NCBI RefSeq assembly: GCF_921293095.1
Contig: NW_025791676.1
Coordinates: forward strand, 80,361-144,360
Length of the DNA stretch: 64,000 nt
Direction: 5' to 3'
Source of the DNA: Ischnura elegans
Lineage: Eukaryota > Arthropoda > Insecta > Odonata > Coenagrionidae
The notes under the pieces were generated by a model that saw only the letters and a program-made list of their open reading frames with translations, searched no databases and had not been told where the DNA came from. The translations under genes were made by a program, and so were the position numbers. This document shows, one piece after another, positions 60,632 through 64,000 of this stretch. Every line of letters begins with the position of its first letter. Position 1 is the stretch's first letter.

Positions 60632-63600
60632 ATGAAAATTCTTTCCTTAAACATTGCGGGGATTTATAATCCCCTTAAGATAAATTTAATTCTAAATTTC
60701 ATAAAAACACAAAATATAGACATCGCATGTATTCAAGAGTCAATAGAGGGGATCATTTGGCCTGACCCCCTCTACCGGTCCTTCGCCAATTGCGACGGGC
60801 CGGGCCGAGGTACGACTATTTTAATTAAATCCGGGCTTCCGGTAAGAAATATCAGATTCCACCCCTCAGGGAGAATAACCTCCCTAACTGTATTCGACAT
60901 CCATGTGGTAAACGTCTACGCTCCTGCGCATGTTGAGCGGAGGGTGGACAGAGATTTGTTTTTAAATGAAACACTGTTGCCGTATTTACATGTTTTTACT
61001 GGGAAAGCCATTCTCGCGGGGGATTTTTAATTGTACTTATCGCGGCGAAGATCGTCAATCTTCCCGCGCTCGTATCGAACCTCCGAGCCGGGCTTTTAAA
61101 ATGTTAAATAGATTCTGTATGTTTAACAGATAGTTTTTTAAATTCCAATTCTGACACTGTGCCATTCACGCGCACGGGCCCAACATCGCGCTCGAGAATT
61201 GACTTCATCTTTTTATCCAAAGCCCTTAAATCCTTCCCTCGAACCCCGTATTTATTGCCAGTGTCTCTCTCTGACCACTGTGCCCTTATTCTAGACCTCT
61301 CCCTACCCTTACCTTCCCTCACCCCCGGTCATTTCCAATGCAACTCCCTTTGGCGTCTAGATACTCGACTCTTAGGAATGTCTGAGTACATTGAGTTAAT
61401 CAGGGCGAAGGTAGTTCAGCTGGCTGACTCCTTCGACCCAAACATGGACGCAATTATATGGTGGGAGAGCATCTTCAAGCCCAAGGCTACCCTCTTGCTG
61501 AGGAAAATGTCCAGGCAATGGAAAAAACGGAAAGATGCCACAATAAAATTTTATAGGTTGGCTTTGAAAGAGCTCATTACCTTGCCTCGCCGGCCTGATA
61601 ACTATTACGCCATGGTGCGAGAATTGAAAGGCACTATTCTAACCCATGAAATTGCTCGTTACTCTCCCCGCAGCTGGCAGCGGGAGATAGATAAGGAGGG
61701 GTGGGGCCCGCTATCCCTCTCTGAGCTCAAGCGAGTAATAAGAATGAAAAATAAGCACTCCACTGCAAATATCGACCGCCTCATGAGTGAGGCGGAGGGA
61801 CATTTCAAGGGCACATATGACGCTACCCTGCTTGGAGTGATGCGCACTGCCCCCCACTCCCCGCCTTACCCACGCTCCCGCCTGATGAGTCCCTCGAGCT
61901 CGAAAGCGCGATCCGAGGGGAGGAGGTGGAGCTGGTTCTCCGCTCCCTCCCTCAAGGGTAAGTCACCCGGCTCGGACGGGCTTCCCTACGAGTTTTATGC
62001 CGCATGCTGGGACATTTTAACTCCGGTGTTGACGCGAATTTTTAATGATTTTTATATTTCTGGCGGCGAGTTGGCTCCAAGTCAGCGGACCGCGGTGATT
62101 ACCTTATTGCCAAAGAAGGATCGGCCGAAGTCGTGTAACGACCTACGGCCGATCGCCCTATTAAACTGTGATATTAAAATTTTTAGCCGAATTTTAAAAA
62201 ACAGATTCTCGGCCGTTGCCGATTTGATTTTAGACAAATCCCAGTATGCGGTCTCTAAAGAACGTAGCATCCTGGATGCTTCGGCTTTGCTGAGAGACCT
62301 TTTTATCACGCCAAACAGTAATCCTTTTTATTGTGTTTTAGCTATAGATCTCAGCAAAGCCTTTGATTTTATTAGGATCGAGTTCATTTTAACTGTTTTA
62401 AAACGAATGGCTTTTCCTGATATTTTTACTAATGTTATTAAATTATTATACACTGACGCCACTGCCTGTCTTCGGGTTGGGGGAGGGTTTTCAGGGCCCT
62501 TTTTAGTCAGGAATTCAGTCCGTCAGGGGTGCCCCCTATCTATGGCTCTCTTCGCGGTAGCCATGGACCCTCTAATTAGAGGATTACAGCTGGCGGGGGT
62601 TGGCATTGAGCGTTTCGGCTCAAGATATACCGGGATTGTGTACGCCGATGACATTACTCTTTTCATCGACAATCACGAGCAGATGGAGTCTGCTCGTGAG
62701 GTAATCGAGGCGTATACGGCGGGGGGAGTGGAAATTAACCACGTTAAAAGTAAGGCGATTGTCTTACAAGGGACACCCCCGTCTAATCCCTGCTGGAAGG
62801 TGACGCAGGATCCAGTCAAGATTCTCGGTATATGGTGGGAGAAGCCAATCCCCGCCATGCTCGAGCATAATTGGGATGAGGTCCTTCAGACAATAACTTT
62901 TAATATTCGTAAATACACTTGTGTCTCCCTGCCCCTGACGGCTAGGGTTAAATTAATTAATACATTGATTTATCCGAAGATTTGGTACGTGGCGCATACA
63001 TGGCCATTAACACGAAAGCACCATGCACAACTTGTTACACTTACAAACAGCATGGTGTGGCACAAAATGCCACGAAAAGTGAAACGGCAACAGCTGTATT
63101 TGAGTCGCGATAAGGGGGGGCTTGACCTTATTAATGCTGAAATAAAAGCGCGAGTGATCCATTGTAAGATCGCTTTTAAGATTCTGGGAGGGGACTCGCC
63201 GGAGAGGAGCGCGTTGCTCAAGGCGGCATGGGCTGCCGGCAGCGCCTCCTCTCACGAGTTAAAAAAATCGCTTGCATCAGCGCGGGCGGTTGCCGACATT
63301 GTTCGCCCGGGCGAGGCATTCTTGGTCAAGCGCTTGTATGAACGGGTTTTAAGGGGAGGGGAGGGGGGTTCTGCGCCCCCCTCCGCCAACTCGTGGAGGA
63401 ACTGGGCGGCATGCAGGGTGGAGGAGTGTGTCGCCAGTGTTATGTTTGGCGTGATTGCGGGCCTTCAGCTCACAAGGGTAAATCTTTTTAAAATGGGTCT
63501 GGCTGACGCGCCCCTCTGCCCTGTGTGTAATCACATGGATGACCTGCCCCACCATGTCCTCGGCTGTGGCGATAGCCCGAGGGCATGGAGGGCTATTAGA

Positions 63601-63873
63601 GATATTTTTTTTCATCTAGATTCCTTTGGTACTTGTCCTCGGCTTGACGACCATACACTCTTAACTTTGAATTTCAAACTTTTTCCTTCTTTTAAAACCA
63701 ATGCACTTTCGGCCATCATTTCTAAATTTACCTTCTTAACATTACAAAGAAAGCCAGTGGGAGAAGGGCTCCTAAGTTTCGTGTTGTGTGCTCCATTACC
63801 CGGCGCACCGCCGAACTTTCGTTCCTTTTTAAAAAATGTTTTCATGGAGATCGTGGACTTTGACCCCGGTTAA
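60632..63873 (+). pseudogene. Element 4 ORF2: endonuclease and reverse transcriptase (frameshifted)
   Basis: ATG 60632 opens the AP endonuclease (MKILSLNIAGI, CIQES, then ILAGDF). An extra T at about 61025 causes a stop at 61028, and another shift near 61105 brings the frame to the one that stays open from 61159 to 63873. That 904-residue part has the endonuclease end (SLSDH), KSPGSDGLPYEFY, AIDLSKAFDFI (Asp397), VRQGCPL, YADD (495-498), KILGIWW and a CCHC (CPVCNHMDDLPHHVLGC). About 61855-61955 appears to be read out of frame between two compensating indels. All RT catalytic residues remain. Confidence 0.82.
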
Positions 63874-64000
63874 TTCAACGCCCAGATGGACAAACAAATG
63901 ATGTGAATGAGAAATGGAATGACAGAATAAATTTAGGGAAAAACCAGATGGGAAGCTCTTAGACCGCATTTTATGCTTGTGAGCTCAGAAAGTTACGGTG

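Larger units (their letters stand above)
58747..64000 (+). mobile_element. Element 4: Tx1/L1-like non-LTR retrotransposon inserted in 5S rRNA (runs off window)
   Basis: This element of at least 5,254 bp lies in the 5S orientation. It has a 5' UTR of about 425 bp (GC-rich start), an RRM-plus-CCHC ORF1, and an ORF2 with AP endonuclease, reverse transcriptase and a C-terminal CCHC. RT motifs such as VRQGCPLSMALF and YADDITLF, with NDLRPIALLNCDIKIFSRIL, are of the L1/Tx1 type and unlike the Jockey elements here. Target-specific Tx1-clade families hitting 5S rRNA are known in fish (Mutsu), so this is plausibly an arthropod counterpart. Several frameshifts suggest decay or assembly errors. The 3' junction is not seen. 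Confidence 0.86.

Overview
This window looks like nuclear DNA of an arthropod, probably an insect. It carries the five replication-dependent histone genes in an insect-like order (H1 forward, H3 reverse, H4 forward, H2A reverse, H2B forward). Each gene ends in the metazoan histone 3' stem-loop. 5S rRNA genes lie in the same repeat, a linkage known from several arthropods. Jockey-type and Tx1/L1-type non-LTR retrotransposons are also present. I cannot name the species from sequence alone.

The window holds two head-to-tail copies of one very large tandem unit. Unit 1 is about 1-32030. Unit 2 starts at 32031 and runs off the window. Order within a unit: a spacer of about 7.4 kb with three CTCF-like motifs; a divergent 5S gene (5S-B); a second spacer; a 5-6 kb array of a 345-bp satellite (18 copies in unit 1, 15 in unit 2); a GC-rich H1 upstream region; H1; H3/H4 sharing a divergent promoter; H2A/H2B sharing a divergent promoter; a canonical 5S gene (5S-A); and a last spacer with a fourth CTCF-like motif. 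Without insertions the unit would be about 24.8 kb. Most of the two units is nearly identical. The H4-H2A block is the exception and is clearly more diverged.

Four different non-LTR retrotransposons sit in the two units, each at the 5' end of a gene and in that gene's orientation. Unit 1 H3: a full-length Jockey-like element at 19280-23710 with an 11-bp target duplication. Unit 1 H2B: a 5'-truncated Jockey-like element at 25775-28542 with a 14-bp duplication. Unit 2 H4: a full-length Jockey-like element at 50482-55535 with a 15-bp duplication. Unit 2 5S-A: a decayed Tx1/L1-like element starting at 58747, after nucleotide 15 of the 5S gene and running past the window end. The three histone insertions all fall at the predicted transcription start, between the TATA box and the leader, so each element would be transcribed from the histone promoter it displaced. 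No insertion is visible in the rest of the spacer DNA. I infer a guild of retrotransposons that use histone/5S start sites as a niche, comparable to R1/R2 in rDNA. This is the main finding.

The units complement each other. H3 and H2B are displaced in unit 1 but intact in unit 2. H4 and 5S-A are displaced or broken in unit 2 but intact in unit 1. No other protein-coding genes, tRNAs, CRISPR arrays or LTR elements were recognised. Statements about similarity are by eye; no alignment or database search was run.
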